Part shown: positions 62,661 through 64,000 of the stretch, one piece after another | Layout of the letters: every line of letters begins with the position of its first letter | How positions within the stretch are numbered: the first letter of the stretch is position 1 | Notes under the pieces: model-generated | Told to the model about the DNA's origin: nothing | Databases searched by the model: none | What the model saw: the letters and a program-made list of their open reading frames with translations, nothing else | Position numbers and translations under genes: made by a program | DNA from: Pseudoselenomonas ruminis | GTDB taxonomy: Bacteria > Bacillota > Negativicutes > Selenomonadales > Selenomonadaceae | Reading direction: 5' to 3' | Assembly: GCF_008271295.1 (NCBI RefSeq) | Contig: NZ_VTOY01000002.1 | Span: forward strand, 124,001-188,000 | DNA: 64,000 nucleotides

Positions 62661-64000
62661 TTACACGTTCTTCTTGTTGAACTGAATGTTATACAAATAG
62701 CTGTACAAGCCATCAAGTTTTAAAAGTTCTTCATGCGTACCATGCTCTTTTACATGACCGTTGTCAATGACAAAAATCTGGTCAGCATTGAAAATCGTCG
62801 ACAGACGATGGGCAATGACAAAGGAGGTGCGGCCGACCATAAGCTTATCGAGTGCCGCCTGAACGATTTTCTCACTCTCTGTATCGAGGGCCGACGTCGC
62901 TTCATCCAGAATCAAAATCCGCGGATTCTTGAGGATAGCGCGGGCAATCGCCATGCGCTGACGCTGGCCGCCCGAAAGATTCATGCCGCGCTCACCGATT
63001 TTGGTATCATACCCCTGCGGCAGATTGCGGATAAATTCATCCGCATTGGCCGCCTTGGCCGCCTCAATGACTTCTTCATCCGTAGCATCAAGACGTCCAT
63101 AGCGGATATTTTCCATGACCGTTGTCGAAAACAGCAGCGTTTCCTGCGGGACGATACCAATCTGCTCGCGCAACGACGAAACCGTGACATCGCGGATGTC
63201 GGTTCCGTCAATCGAAATCGAACCGTCCATAATCTCATAAAAGCGCGGAATCAAATTGGCAATCGTCGACTTGCCCGCACCACTCGGCCCAACAAAGGCA
63301 ATCATCTGGCCCGGTTTGGCATCGAGCGAGACATCCGACAGCGCTGGAACGCCCTTCTTGTATTCAAACGACACATGGTCGAGCTTGACCGCACCGGAAA
63401 TCTTCGGCAGCGGTTTTGCCCCCTCTTTGTCGCTAATCGGCTCTTCCAAATCGATGACCGCAAAGACACGGTCAACGGCAGCCATAGCACGCTGCAGGTT
63501 GCCGTATACACGGGACAGGCGCTTGACCGGATTGGCCAGGTTGACGGCATACGTCAAAAATGCCACCAGCGCGCCAGCAGTCATTTCGTCGTTGACGACC
63601 TCATAGCCGCCAAACCATACGATAAAGGTTACCGATATTGCCGCCAAAAATTCTACGGTCGGCGTGAGAAGACTCGTCAGCTGAACATTTTTCATCGCCG
63701 CCTGGAAGTTGAGCTGATTCTGGCGGACGAACCGGTCGGTCTCATATTTTTCACGAACGAAGGATTTTACCACGCGGACAGCCGAAATGCTCTCCTGCAA
63801 AAGCGAAGTGATATCCGCCATGCGTTCCTGGATAACCGTACCATTCCGCTTGATTTTCCGGCCGAATATCTTCATCGCCTGTCCCACCAGCGGAATGACT
63901 ACCAAGGTCAGCAGTGAAAGTTTCCAATCGAGGTAAACCATCAAAACCAGCGAACCGATGAGAATCGAGCCTTCCGTGACCATCTCAATGAGCTGGTCAA
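62661..64000 (-). CDS. msbA: MsbA-like lipid A flippase, N-terminus cut by the window edge
   Basis: ABC exporter half-transporter: 446 residues are visible, with the C-terminal part of the membrane domain and a complete ATPase domain. Walker A is FVGPSGAGKSTIANL, signature NLSGGQRQRMAIARAI and Walker B ILILDEATSALD. The frame is open to the last base of the window, so the first membrane helices lie beyond it. Position before waaA-lpxK and the lipid A genes supports lipid A-core export (MsbA) over a drug pump. It ends 18 bases before waaA-lpxK. Confidence 0.93.
   Translation of the reverse strand, partial: DQLIEMVTEGSILIGSLVLMVYLDWKLSLLTLVVIPLVGQAMKIFGRKIKRNGTVIQERMADITSLLQESISAVRVVKSFVREKYETDRFVRQNQLNFQAAMKNVQLTSLLTPTVEFLAAISVTFIVWFGGYEVVNDEMTAGALVAFLTYAVNLANPVKRLSRVYGNLQRAMAAVDRVFAVIDLEEPISDKEGAKPLPKISGAVKLDHVSFEYKKGVPALSDVSLDAKPGQMIAFVGPSGAGKSTIANLIPRFYEIMDGSISIDGTDIRDVTVSSLREQIGIVPQETLLFSTTVMENIRYGRLDATDEEVIEAAKAANADEFIRNLPQGYDTKIGERGMNLSGGQRQRMAIARAILKNPRILILDEATSALDTESEKIVQAALDKLMVGRTSFVIAHRLSTIFNADQIFVIDNGHVKEHGTHEELLKLDGLYSYLYNIQFNKKNV

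Overview
The window looks like a chromosomal segment of a diderm Firmicute of the class Negativicutes, most likely Selenomonadaceae (Selenomonas, Mitsuokella or Megamonas type). That placement is inferred. Firmicute-style genes (RNase M5, a DegS-type kinase, a SCIFF peptide with its radical SAM maturase, Bacillus-like operon structure with strong AGGAGG sites) sit beside a full Gram-negative lipopolysaccharide operon with a WaaA-LpxK fusion and the start of an SLH-domain outer-membrane protein. There is no prophage, transposase, CRISPR array or rRNA. The only tRNA is tRNA-Arg(ACG). Most genes are on the minus strand.

Layout. At 1-3.6 kb are the start of an SLH porin-like gene, a chemoreceptor and a sugar-binding lipoprotein. 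At 3.8 kb is the tRNA. From 4.1 to 10.2 kb is an operon of six exported proteins with CsgG/FlgT/TPR-like features, with ridA at its end. From 10.3 to 17.1 kb are the glycolytic genes gap, pgk, tpiA and gpmI, followed by a NifU-like scaffold and a GGGtGRT protein. From 17.3 to 20.2 kb are the SCIFF maturase, the 45-residue SCIFF peptide, a PHP phosphatase and a TSCPD protein. From 20.4 to 25.2 kb are a diguanylate cyclase, an MFS exporter and an NhaC-type antiporter. From 25.3 to 30.4 kb are rsmA, rnmV, tmk, a PLP decarboxylase and a DegS-like kinase, joined by 4-base stop/start overlaps. At 30.5-31.0 kb is a YgbA-type gene.

From 31.06 to 31.77 kb is a gene-free, nested 0.7-kb inverted repeat. 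It contains two structurally conserved copies of a ~183-bp element around a pair of REP-like units. After it come ftsW, trmB and an AcoR-like regulator without the GAFTGA loop (31.8-35.6 kb), a NagX-like acyltransferase and a large EAL protein with two degenerate GGDEF domains (35.8-40.3 kb), and a small membrane protein. The complete F1Fo ATP synthase operon atpI-B-E-F-H-A-G-D-C (40.9-47.6 kb) has its own promoter. Upstream is a long minus-strand envelope run: msbA (cut by the window edge), waaA-lpxK, kdsB, kdsA, kdsD, kdsC, lpxL, lptC, lptA, lptB, lptF, a DUF3084 protein, a RuvC-like protein, dCMP deaminase, wecA, wecB and atpZ.

How it fits together. The LPS run makes CMP-Kdo (KdsD, KdsA, KdsC, KdsB), phosphorylates and Kdo-decorates lipid A (LpxK, WaaA), acylates it (LpxL), flips it (MsbA) and begins transport to the outer membrane (LptB, LptF, LptC, LptA). 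WecA and WecB supply undecaprenyl-linked sugar precursors. The six-gene exported operon is the best candidate for an undescribed envelope system. The nested palindrome at 31 kb is the most striking non-coding structure.
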